From positions 372,001-436,000 of the forward strand of contig NZ_SBII01000002.1 in NCBI RefSeq assembly GCF_004028155.1: 64,000 bases of DNA, read 5' to 3'. The DNA is from Flavobacterium cerinum. GTDB lineage: Bacteria > Bacteroidota > Bacteroidia > Flavobacteriales > Flavobacteriaceae. Shown one piece after another: positions 7,532 through 15,072 of the stretch (positions are counted from its first letter, which is position 1; every line of letters starts with the position of its first letter). A program made the position numbers and the translations under genes. The notes beneath the pieces are model-generated. The model was given only the letters and a program-made list of their open reading frames with translations. It made no database searches and was not told where the DNA came from.

Positions 7532-8938
7532 GTGAATTTATCTGTATATACTAAAGAATTCGGTGCAAACCTAAGGCTGGCTTATCCTGTTATATTGGGA
7601 ATGATAGGGCACAACCTGATGGGTTTGGTAGATAATATAATGGTGGGTAGAATTGGTGCTACAGAGTTGGCAGCTGTGTCGTTAGGTAATAGTTTTGTGT
7701 TTATTGCCATAGCGATTGGGATAGGGTTTTCTACAGCAATAACACCTATGGTTGCACAAAGCAATGCCGCTAAAGACGAAGTAAATGTTAGAGCAACTTT
7801 TCATCACGGATTGCTATTATGTACTGTTTTGGGATTATGCCTTTTTGGTGTTGTTTCGTTTGCGAAACCGCTAATGGGATTAATGCATCAGCCTAAAGAG
7901 GTTATCGATCTGGCTTCTCCTTATATTGACCTGGTTGCATTTTCTTTGGTTCCTATGGTTATTTTCCAGGGATATAAGCAATTTGCCGATGGTATGTCGT
8001 TAACTAAATATGCCATGCATGCGGTTATCGTCTCAAACATTGTGCATATTGGCTTTAACTATGCATTAATAAACGGTATCTGGATATTTCCTAAAATGGG
8101 AATTATCGGTGCGGCTATCGGAACTATTCTTTCACGTATATTAATGGTGGTGCATATTCATATTTCATTATCACGAAATGCGCAGGTAAAAAAATATTTC
8201 AGCAATTTTAGTTTTAGTGAGATAAAAAGTTCGGTGCTTAAAAAAATATTAGCATTAGGTTTACCGTCATCTATGCAGATGCTGTTTGAAGTAGCTTTAT
8301 TTGATGCTGCAATTTGGCTGTCAGGATCTATTAATGAAACCAGTCAGGCTGCTAACCAAATTGCGCTTAGCCTTGCATCTTTGACCTTTATGTTTGCGAT
8401 GGGACTTAGTGTTACCGCAATGGTAAGAGTAGGAAACCAAAAAGGACTACGTGATTACAGACAACTAAGAATTGTTGCACGCTCTATATTTTTACTAGCT
8501 ATTGCTATAGAAATTGTATTTGCTTTAGTGTTTGTAGTGTTTAATAATATACTGCCGCATCTTTTCCTTAATATGGGTGATACAGCTCAATTGGCGAGTA
8601 ATGTTGAGGTTATAAAAATTGCGTCTATGCTGCTTATAGTTGCAGCTGTATTCCAGCTTGTAGACGGTATACAGGTTGTGGTACTTGGTTCATTGCGCGG
8701 ATTACAGGATGTTAAGATTCCTACAGTAATCACTTTTATAGCATATTGGGTCATTGGTTTCCCAATATCATTTTATCTTGGTTTGCATACCGAACTTAAA
8801 GCGGTGGGAATTTGGATAGGATTGCTTGCCGGGCTTACAGCTGCTGCAATATTTTTGTATATTCGCTTTAATTATCTAACGAATAAACTGATTAAAAATC
8901 AGGATGAGGAAGATCGATTAGCCTTGGCCAATGCCTGA
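7532..8938 (+). CDS. MATE family multidrug/sodium antiporter
   Basis: This is a 468-residue inner membrane exporter with twelve hydrophobic segments in two homologous halves. The first half carries LAYPVILGMIGHNLMGLVDNIMVGRIG, the typical MATE first span and loop; the second half begins ILALGLPSSMQMLFEVALF. MATE proteins expel cationic drugs or other organic compounds using H+ or Na+ gradients; the substrate cannot be told from sequence. I place the start at GTG 7532 rather than ATG 7457, since a perfect -7 promoter element lies between them and the added 25 residues look unlike the family. It is transcribed alone and followed by a small acidic protein with its own promoter. Confidence 0.93.
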   Translation: MNLSVYTKEFGANLRLAYPVILGMIGHNLMGLVDNIMVGRIGATELAAVSLGNSFVFIAIAIGIGFSTAITPMVAQSNAAKDEVNVRATFHHGLLLCTVLGLCLFGVVSFAKPLMGLMHQPKEVIDLASPYIDLVAFSLVPMVIFQGYKQFADGMSLTKYAMHAVIVSNIVHIGFNYALINGIWIFPKMGIIGAAIGTILSRILMVVHIHISLSRNAQVKKYFSNFSFSEIKSSVLKKILALGLPSSMQMLFEVALFDAAIWLSGSINETSQAANQIALSLASLTFMFAMGLSVTAMVRVGNQKGLRDYRQLRIVARSIFLLAIAIEIVFALVFVVFNNILPHLFLNMGDTAQLASNVEVIKIASMLLIVAAVFQLVDGIQVVVLGSLRGLQDVKIPTVITFIAYWVIGFPISFYLGLHTELKAVGIWIGLLAGLTAAAIFLYIRFNYLTNKLIKNQDEEDRLALANA

Positions 8939-8949
8939 TGGTTTTATTA

Positions 8950-8977
8950 TTGAAACCTTATTCAGACAGTATTTTTG
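8950..8977 (+). promoter_or_regulatory. Promoter TTG-N17-TATTTTTG
   Basis: TTG at 8950-8952 and TATTTTTG at 8970-8977 match both Bacteroidota promoter elements at suitable spacing. It drives the small acidic protein gene that starts at 9009. Confidence 0.6.
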
Positions 8978-9008
8978 ACTTTAATTTTTAGACTTTATAA
9001 CAAACATT

Positions 9009-9239
9009 ATGGAATTACCAAAATTTGTATTAGCTGATAACACTGAGTTTCCTGATGATATTTTTATCATTCACCTGGATTACCCACGCTTTATCATTAA
9101 TCTTAAAGATGATGAGGTAGAATTTATGGAAGAACCGGAAGATCTTGACGAGAACGAACTTAACGCCGAAATGGAAGGTTTGATTGTTCTTGCTAATGAA
9201 TTTTACGATAGGGAAGTAGCGTATTATGAGAAGGAGTAA
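9009..9239 (+). CDS. Small acidic protein, function unknown
   Basis: This 76-residue cytoplasmic protein is strongly acidic. MELPKFVLADNTEFPDDIFI is followed by DYPRFIINLKDDEVEF and an Asp/Glu-rich end (EEPEDLDENELNAEMEGL). Its own consensus promoter (8950-8977) supports it as a real gene. It resembles small conserved flavobacterial proteins without known function. It is convergent with meaB, with 47 bp between the stop codons. Confidence 0.7.
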   Translation: MELPKFVLADNTEFPDDIFIIHLDYPRFIINLKDDEVEFMEEPEDLDENELNAEMEGLIVLANEFYDREVAYYEKE

Positions 9240-9286
9240 TAGTGTTCAGTAGCGTTCAGTACACAGTCTTTTGATTGTGTTGCTTT

Positions 9287-10375
9287 CTATTTACTAAAAT
9301 ACTTTTCCAATAAAATACTGGCGGCTGTAAAAGGTGATATTTCACTATTTTGCACCGCTTTTTTATTTTGTTCTAATAGGTCGGCGATATCTTTTCTCGA
9401 ATAAAAATTGCTTTTAAGCTGTTCGTTAATGGTTTCTGTAAGCCAGTAACTGTTTTGTTCGCTTCGGTGGAAGTTAAAATAATTGTTTGCTTTCGTAAGG
9501 TCAAAGTAGTCGTTAATGGTTTTCCAAACTTCCGGGATGCCATCATGGGTAACGGCGCTACAGGTAGTAACTGTAGGCTGCCATCCGGAATTTTTAGCTG
9601 GGAATAAATGCAATGCCCTGTTAAACTCAGTTTTTGCAAGGCGGGCGCGTTTAATGTTATCGCCATCGGCTTTATTGATAACAATTAGATCTGCCATTTC
9701 CATGATACCACGTTTAATACCCTGTAGTTCATCACCTGCTCCCGAAATTTTCAGGAGTAAAAAGAAATCGACCATACTGTGCACGGCGGTTTCGCTTTGG
9801 CCTACGCCAACAGTTTCTATAACAATGGTATCAAAGCCACAGGCTTCACAAAGAATGATGGCCTCACGGGTTTTACGGGCTACACCACCTAATGTATCAC
9901 CTGACGCTGACGGACGTATATAAGCATTCTCGTCTTTAACCAGTTCTTCCATACGGGTTTTATCACCTAATATACTGCCGTGCGAAAGCGAACTGCTTGG
10001 GTCTACTGCCAGTACAGCTACTTTTCTGCCTAAAGAAGTAAGATGCTTTCCAAAAGCTTCAATAAAAGTACTTTTCCCAACTCCCGGGACACCTGTAATA
10101 CCTATACGCAATGATTTGTCTGCGTATGGCAGGCATTGGTTAATCACATCATTCGCCTTTTCTAGGTGGGCAGGATTGGTGCTTTCAACCAAAGTAATGG
10201 CACGGCTCAACGCAGTTTTGTCACCTTTCAGGATACCGTTTACCAGCTCCTGAGCAGTAGGCTGTATTTTTCTGAGCTTTGTAACGTGCTCAATAGCATC
10301 AAGGCTGACAGATTCGGGTTGTGCAATGCCTTCTTTTTCGTGAAGGGCTGTTTTATGGGCTTTAGGCTTATCCAC
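9287..10375 (-). CDS. meaB: MeaB/ArgK-type GTPase, methylmalonyl-CoA mutase chaperone
   Basis: This 362-residue G3E-family GTPase protects and reactivates adenosylcobalamin-dependent methylmalonyl-CoA mutase. The P-loop GVPGVGKST is at residues 95-103, followed by VLAVDPSSSLSHGSILGDKTRM (switch region), the IETVGVGQSE block (G3-like) and INKADGDN (G4, NKxD). The length is typical for MeaB. The only reasonable start is GTG at 10373-10375, because no in-frame ATG lies before the P-loop. The mutase genes are not in this window, but a cobalamin adenosyltransferase is at 24387-24959. Confidence 0.95.
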   Translation of the reverse strand: MDKPKAHKTALHEKEGIAQPESVSLDAIEHVTKLRKIQPTAQELVNGILKGDKTALSRAITLVESTNPAHLEKANDVINQCLPYADKSLRIGITGVPGVGKSTFIEAFGKHLTSLGRKVAVLAVDPSSSLSHGSILGDKTRMEELVKDENAYIRPSASGDTLGGVARKTREAIILCEACGFDTIVIETVGVGQSETAVHSMVDFFLLLKISGAGDELQGIKRGIMEMADLIVINKADGDNIKRARLAKTEFNRALHLFPAKNSGWQPTVTTCSAVTHDGIPEVWKTINDYFDLTKANNYFNFHRSEQNSYWLTETINEQLKSNFYSRKDIADLLEQNKKAVQNSEISPFTAASILLEKYFSK

Positions 10376-10450
10376 AGTAATAAATTAGAAAAGTAAAATT
10401 ACGTTTTTTAGATAATAATTCCGACACAAATTACACGAATTGCCACAAAT

Positions 10451-10484
10451 AAAAAAGGAATACCGTTATTGATATTCCTTTTTT
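10451..10484 (-). terminator. Rho-independent terminator
   Basis: AAAAAAGGAATA pairs with TATTCCTTTTTT around a 10-base loop. It lies downstream of the minus-strand NAD(P)-binding protein gene (10525-11172) and can also work on the plus strand. Confidence 0.85.
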
Positions 10485-10524
10485 CAAGCTGTGTTTTAAG
10501 GTTGGTTATCAAACCTGCTGCAGA

Positions 10525-11172
10525 TTAATAAGCTGCAGTAAAGCGTTGTTGATGATGTTTAGGGTTTTCTACTTCATCTGCAATAACAAAAGCAAGATCT
10601 TCTACAGATAGTATACTGCGTTGACCATTATCGAAAACAGGATTTTCGAGTCCTAAACGGTATTTACCTGTGCGTCCTGTAGTGATACCCGGATGCATTT
10701 CGAAAGCAGGGCTGAAGAATACCCAATCCAGGTCTTTTTCTTCCTTAATGATATTTAGGTAATCTCTGGCAGCCGATGCGCCTGGGTAATATTCTTTTGG
10801 GAAATCGGGTCCGTCTACAGCTTGTACACCCGGCGCTACAAAAAGGCTTCCGGCACCGCCTATGGTAATTAAACGTTTTACGCCAGACTCTTTTACTGCC
10901 AGCTGGATTGATCTTGATCCGGCAATAAAATCATCATAGATATTTGGGTTGGTCCATCCGGGATTGTAGGAACTCACAACGGTATCATGTCCTTTTAGTA
11001 TATCTGCAAGAGCAGCAGCATCAAAAATATCAGCTTTTACCGGTTTAACATTACCTTCTGCATCAGTAGTTGGGTTTCTTGCTATTGCAGTTACTTCGTG
11101 ACCACGATGTGCAAATTCTTTTACCAGGTTTGAGCCTACAAATCCTGTGGCTCCAATAATTGCTATTTTCAT
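10525..11172 (-). CDS. NAD(P)-binding SDR-like oxidoreductase (YwnB/NmrA type)
   Basis: This 215-residue protein has a Rossmann fold starting at the N-terminus. GATGFVGSNLVKEF is the dinucleotide-binding glycine motif, and VTAIARNP supplies the arginine after strand 2, favouring NADPH. DTVVSSYNP and LITIGGAGSLF follow in the order of atypical SDR proteins of the NAD(P)H-binding (PF13460) group. No YxxxK catalytic pair is obvious, so it may be a reductase or a redox sensor. It lies 54 bp downstream of an Rrf2 regulator in the same orientation, the same arrangement as Bacillus ywnA/ywnB. Substrate unknown. Confidence 0.85.
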   Translation of the reverse strand: MKIAIIGATGFVGSNLVKEFAHRGHEVTAIARNPTTDAEGNVKPVKADIFDAAALADILKGHDTVVSSYNPGWTNPNIYDDFIAGSRSIQLAVKESGVKRLITIGGAGSLFVAPGVQAVDGPDFPKEYYPGASAARDYLNIIKEEKDLDWVFFSPAFEMHPGITTGRTGKYRLGLENPVFDNGQRSILSVEDLAFVIADEVENPKHHQQRFTAAY

Positions 11173-11226
11173 AAATTAAATAATTTTATATGTAATTAAA
11201 AATGTTACAGTTTATGTGAAAAAAAT

Positions 11227-11634
11227 TTAAAACTCTTTTGTAAAATCGTCAAGCGATATAAGGCTTAACTGTGCGCTTATGGTTTGGTTAATATCTGTAT
11301 ATAGGCTGTCAAGGTTTTGGTTAATTTTTTTACCTACAGGACAGGCCGGATTAGGATCATTTTTAGAATACCCTAATGAAACCGAGTCAAATGTCATGCT
11401 GAAAATATCCTTTAAGGTAATATCTTTTGATGGTTTGGCAAGGCGTGTACCACCATATTTTCCTTCACGGCTTTCTACCATATTATGTTTCTTCAGGTTT
11501 GCAATTTCTTTGCGCACCAATACCGCATTAATATTCATACTGCCTGCCAAAAACTCTGACGACAGGTATTCCTCCGGAAATTTAGACAGGAGGGTAAGAA
11601 TGTGTAACGTTATGGCAAACTTGCCTGAAATCAT
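11227..11634 (-). CDS. Rrf2 family transcriptional regulator
   Basis: The 135 residues carry an N-terminal winged helix of the Rrf2 type: KFAITLHILTLLSKFPEEYLSSEFLAGSM, then NAVLVRKEIANLKKHNMVESREGKYGGTRLAK, where the wing GKYGGTRL is characteristic. A single cysteine occurs in NPACPVGKK; the three-cysteine cluster of iron-sulfur Rrf2 proteins (IscR, NsrR) is absent, so it is closer to YwnA- or CymR-like members. It probably regulates the NAD(P)-binding protein gene next to it and perhaps itself. It is divergent from the AEC transporter with about 186 bp between. Confidence 0.9.
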   Translation of the reverse strand: MISGKFAITLHILTLLSKFPEEYLSSEFLAGSMNINAVLVRKEIANLKKHNMVESREGKYGGTRLAKPSKDITLKDIFSMTFDSVSLGYSKNDPNPACPVGKKINQNLDSLYTDINQTISAQLSLISLDDFTKEF

Positions 11635-11743
11635 ACTGTAATAAAATCTATTACAAATGTAAAAAACATTTTAACATCCTGCAACTATTTTATTTAGGTT
11701 ATTTATTGCGATATGTAAAGGTTTAAAAATTAACCTTATTTTA

Positions 11744-11775
11744 TTGGGCATTGTGGTATACAAGCAGTAAATTTG
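11744..11775 (+). promoter_or_regulatory. Promoter TTG-N21-TAAATTTG
   Basis: TAAATTTG at 11768-11775 is a consensus -7 element; TTG at 11744-11746 (or 11751-11753) is a possible -33. It drives the AEC transporter gene starting at 11821. Confidence 0.5.
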
Positions 11776-11820
11776 CCGACTCGAAAAGGATATAACTTTT
11801 CTTAATGATTGGCTTTTTTA

Positions 11821-12732
11821 ATGGATAGTATCATCCTTATTTTTGTTTGTATGCTCGCGGGTGTCGCGATGCAGCGGGTAAAAACTTTTCCTGCCAACAC
11901 CCATGTGTCTCTTAACCATTTTGTAATTTACATTTCACTGCCTGCTCTGGCATTGTTTTATATCCCTAAAATAGAAATTAGTTTGGCACTGCTTTATCCA
12001 TTGGGTATAGCGTGGGGTACTTTTCTATTGGCCTGGATCTTCTTTGCCGTTTTAGGTAAACGGTTAGGGTGGTCTAAAAAGTTAACAGGCTGCCTAATTC
12101 TCACAACCGGATTAGGGAATACTGCTTTCGTAGGCTTTCCTGTTATAGAGGCACTATATGGTAAAGCAGGGTTAGAAACAGCAATTATCGTTGATCAGCC
12201 AGGTACTTTTGTAGTTTTGGCAACGCTGGGTATCATAGTGGCTGCGGCTTATTCAGAAGGATCACCAAGCACGTTACAGATAGCTCGAAAAATAGTATTG
12301 TTCCCACCTTTCGTTGGTTTCTTTATCGGGATGCTGATGAACTTGTTTCACTATGATTTTGTAGATGTTATTCAGCCTGTTTTTCAACGATTAGGTAGCA
12401 CAGTAACACCTGTGGCACTGGTAGCAGTGGGGCTGCAGTTAAAAATACAAAGAAGAAGTAAACACTGGGGACTGCTCGCATTAGGTTTATTCTTTAAACT
12501 AATGATTGTACCCGCGGTGTTCTACTTATTTTATAAAATAGTATTAGGTGGAGAGGGATTAATGATAGACGTTTCTATTATGGAAGCGGCAATGGCACCC
12601 ATGATTACGGCTGCTATATTGGCTTCTTCACACGGGTTAAAACCCCGGCTTGCCGGAATGATGATAGGGGTAGGGATACCGTTATCGTTTGTTACGCTGG
12701 CTTTTTGGTATTGGATATTGATTACTTTTTAA
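11821..12732 (+). CDS. AEC (auxin efflux carrier) family transporter
   Basis: The ATG at 11821 (MDSIILIFVCMLAGVAMQR) gives 303 residues; an in-frame TTG at 11809 would add four. About ten hydrophobic spans are arranged as in AEC proteins, with the conserved N-terminal LNHFVIYISLPALALFYIP and the mid-protein TTGLGNTAFVGFPVIEALYG, the two hallmark segments. Bacterial AEC members carry small carboxylates such as malate or malonate; the substrate here is unknown. The next gene, an MFS exporter, starts 9 bp after the stop, so the two are probably one operon. Confidence 0.9.
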   Translation: MDSIILIFVCMLAGVAMQRVKTFPANTHVSLNHFVIYISLPALALFYIPKIEISLALLYPLGIAWGTFLLAWIFFAVLGKRLGWSKKLTGCLILTTGLGNTAFVGFPVIEALYGKAGLETAIIVDQPGTFVVLATLGIIVAAAYSEGSPSTLQIARKIVLFPPFVGFFIGMLMNLFHYDFVDVIQPVFQRLGSTVTPVALVAVGLQLKIQRRSKHWGLLALGLFFKLMIVPAVFYLFYKIVLGGEGLMIDVSIMEAAMAPMITAAILASSHGLKPRLAGMMIGVGIPLSFVTLAFWYWILITF

Positions 12733-12741
12733 ATATTTATT

Positions 12742-13962
12742 ATGAAAAACATAGATACAGTTATACTGGATGAAGGTCACAAAGAACTGGCCCAAAAAAC
12801 GATCTATTCGGTATTGTTCTCCATCGCTGCGGCACACATGCTAAACGATTTACTGCAGGCTGTAATACCGGCAGCTTATCCTATTCTTAAAGAAAAATAC
12901 GATCTTAATTTTACCCAGATTGGGCTTATAACTTTTTCGTACCAAATGGCAGCTTCCATCTTACAGCCGTTTGTAGGTTTCTATACCGATAAAAAACCAA
13001 AACCGTATTCACAGATCTTCGGGATGTTGTTTACCTTATCGGGAATAGTTCTATTGGCTTATGCTACAGCTTTCCCAATTATCCTGGTATCGGTTGTACT
13101 GGTAGGTATCGGTTCATCGATCTTCCATCCGGAAGCATCGAGGGTTTCCTATCTGGCATCGGGAGGTAAACGAGGATTGGCACAATCCATCTTCCAGATT
13201 GGTGGTAATCTGGGTACAGCATTGGGTCCGCTTTTAGTAGCCTGGATCGTTGTACCGCATGGACAGGAATATATTGTGTGGTTTAGTGCTATAGCTATAA
13301 TGGGTATTATGGTATTATCGCGCATAGCAAAATGGTATCAGGAACACCTGAAGGTAACGGCAAAGAAAAAAATTGCTTTGGTCGATCTTCCAAATCTTAC
13401 ACCAAGACAAATCACCATGTCGGTTATAATCCTCTTAGTGCTTATTTTCTCTAAGTATTTCTATGTGGCCGGAATTTCAAGCTATTTTACTTTTTATCTG
13501 ATAGAAAAATTTAGTGTTTCGGTTCAGGATGCACAATTTTACCTTTTCTTATTCTTATTATCGTTAGCTATTGGTACATTACTTGGCGGGCCATTAGGTG
13601 ATAAATTCGGGCGTAAATATGTTATTTGGTTTTCGGTTCTTGGAGCGGCTCCATTTACATTACTAATGCCTTATGCAAACCTGTTTTGGACCAGTGTACT
13701 TTCAGTAGTTATTGGTATTATCATATCATCGGCATTTCCTGCCATATTGGTATATGCACAGGAGCTGCTGCCAAAAAAACTCGGAATGATATCAGGACTG
13801 TTCTATGGCTTTGCTTTTGGTATGGGCGGATTGGGTTCTGCAATACTGGGTTATATGGCCGATCAGACAAGTATAGAGTATGTATACCATTTTTGCGCTT
13901 ACCTGCCTTTAATAGGTATAATAGCATGGTTCCTGCCTAATTTGAAGAAGAAAACCGCATAG
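12742..13962 (+). CDS. MFS transporter, fosmidomycin-resistance (Fsr) type
   Basis: This 406-residue, twelve-span major facilitator protein has an N-terminal AAHMLNDLLQAVIPAAYPILK that matches Fsr proteins, whose first span carries H-x-x-N/D. GFYTDKKPKP stands at the loop 2-3 motif A position, and GSSIFHPEASRVSYLASGGKRG, with the conserved FHPEA, is diagnostic for this family. Motif A recurs between spans 8 and 9 (GGPLGDKFGRKY). Escherichia coli Fsr exports fosmidomycin; the natural substrate is unknown. It follows the AEC gene by 9 bp. Confidence 0.9.
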   Translation: MKNIDTVILDEGHKELAQKTIYSVLFSIAAAHMLNDLLQAVIPAAYPILKEKYDLNFTQIGLITFSYQMAASILQPFVGFYTDKKPKPYSQIFGMLFTLSGIVLLAYATAFPIILVSVVLVGIGSSIFHPEASRVSYLASGGKRGLAQSIFQIGGNLGTALGPLLVAWIVVPHGQEYIVWFSAIAIMGIMVLSRIAKWYQEHLKVTAKKKIALVDLPNLTPRQITMSVIILLVLIFSKYFYVAGISSYFTFYLIEKFSVSVQDAQFYLFLFLLSLAIGTLLGGPLGDKFGRKYVIWFSVLGAAPFTLLMPYANLFWTSVLSVVIGIIISSAFPAILVYAQELLPKKLGMISGLFYGFAFGMGGLGSAILGYMADQTSIEYVYHFCAYLPLIGIIAWFLPNLKKKTA

Positions 13963-14010
13963 GGACTAGATGTTCACATAATTTTAACCCTTGAATTGTA
14001 GTAAATTACA

Positions 14011-14040
14011 TAACTTTATAAGATTAACTAAAATCTTATA
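14011..14040 (+). promoter_or_regulatory. Inverted-repeat operator overlapping the YceI-DoxX promoter
   Basis: TATAAGATT (14017-14025) and AATCTTATA (14032-14040) form a perfect 9-bp inverted repeat with a 6-base spacer, ending three bases before the ATG of the YceI gene. TAACTTTA at 14011-14018, one mismatch from the -7 consensus, would place the transcription start inside the repeat. It is a likely binding site for a dimeric repressor, which is not encoded next to it. Confidence 0.55.
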
Positions 14041-14043
14041 ATA

Positions 14044-14574
14044 ATGGCTACAAAAAAATGGGTTATCGACCCGGCACACTCAGAAATACAGTTTAAAGTA
14101 AAGCACTTAGTTATATCTACCGTTTCAGGTTCTTTTGATGAATTTACAGGAGAAGCAACAACATCTGAAGATAGTTTTGAAGGTGGGGAAATAGCTGTAC
14201 ATATAAAGGCGGCAAGTATTAATACCAATAATGCCCAGCGTGACGGTCACCTTAGAAGTGCTGATTTTTTTGATGCCGATAATCATAATGAAATTACGAT
14301 CAAGACTACAGCTATTAAACAGGTATCAGCTGATGATTATACAATAACTGCCGACTTTACAATGAGAGGTGTAACCAAACAGGTAGATTTTAAAGCCGAG
14401 TATGGTGGTAAAGCTACAGATGGTTATGGGAATACTAAAATAGGACTTGAGGTAACCGGAAAAATAAACAGGAAAGACTTTGGACTTAACTGGAACGCTG
14501 TTGTAGAAGGTGGCGGACTGACAGTTAGTGAAGAAGTTAAACTAATTGCTCACCTCCAATTTATACAACAGTAA
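14044..14574 (+). CDS. YceI family lipid-binding-like protein
   Basis: This 176-residue lipocalin-like beta-barrel protein opens with KWVIDPAHSEIQFKVKHLVIST, the signature start of the YceI family. It continues with SFDEFTGEAT, the NTNNAQRDGHLRSADFFDAD block (RDxHLRS is the family hallmark), DFTMRGVTKQVDF and FGLNW. No signal peptide is present, so it is cytoplasmic, unlike E. coli YceI. Family members bind isoprenoid lipids. The stop codon is two bases before the DoxX start, so the two are co-transcribed; YceI-DoxX pairs are common in stress or quinone-related loci. Confidence 0.95.
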   Translation: MATKKWVIDPAHSEIQFKVKHLVISTVSGSFDEFTGEATTSEDSFEGGEIAVHIKAASINTNNAQRDGHLRSADFFDADNHNEITIKTTAIKQVSADDYTITADFTMRGVTKQVDFKAEYGGKATDGYGNTKIGLEVTGKINRKDFGLNWNAVVEGGGLTVSEEVKLIAHLQFIQQ

Positions 14575-14576
14575 TC

Positions 14577-15005
14577 ATGTGGATATTTGATACCTCAAGA
14601 GACAAGAAGCTCTATCATACTGCATTGTTATTAATGCGTATCGTGGTTGGTATATTTATGTTTACCCATGGTCTTAAAAAATATATGATGTTGTTTTCAG
14701 GAGAGCTAATACAGTTTCCGGATCCTCTGGGTGTAGGGTCTACGACTTCTTTAGTATTAACTGTTTTTGCCGAAGTAGTCTGTTCTGCACTTATATTTAT
14801 TGGACTGGGTACACGACTGGTAGTATTGCCGTTAATCTTTACCATGTTCGTTATTGTGTTTGTAGTACATGGAGCAGATGGTTTTGGTAATCAGGAACTG
14901 CCGGCAGTTTACCTGCTAATCTATTTAGTGTTGTTGGTAACGGGCAGCGGAAAATATTCGATAGACCATCTTATATCACGTAAAAGGAGTAAAGTAACTT
15001 ATTAA
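14577..15005 (+). CDS. DoxX family membrane protein
   Basis: The 142-residue inner membrane protein has four hydrophobic spans. LLLMRIVVGIFMFTHGLKK matches the first helix of DoxX proteins, followed by LVLTVFAEVVCSALIFIGLGTRL and a C-terminal YLLIYLVLLVTGSGKYSIDHL, again typical (GxGxxSxD). DoxX proteins are linked to quinone-dependent redox processes and oxidative stress, but the precise role is not settled. It is translationally close to the YceI gene and followed by a strong terminator. Confidence 0.92.
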   Translation: MWIFDTSRDKKLYHTALLLMRIVVGIFMFTHGLKKYMMLFSGELIQFPDPLGVGSTTSLVLTVFAEVVCSALIFIGLGTRLVVLPLIFTMFVIVFVVHGADGFGNQELPAVYLLIYLVLLVTGSGKYSIDHLISRKRSKVTY

Positions 15006-15007
15006 AT

Positions 15008-15034
15008 AAAAAGCCCCACAGTGTAGGGCTTTTT
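15008..15034. terminator. Bidirectional terminator
   Basis: AAAAAGCCC pairs with GGGCTTTTT around a short loop. It ends the YceI-DoxX operon and, with the A-run read on the other strand, could serve minus-strand transcripts. Confidence 0.85.
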
Positions 15035-15072
15035 ATTTAGAGTAAAAATGAGATTTAAAACGTATAGATTAT

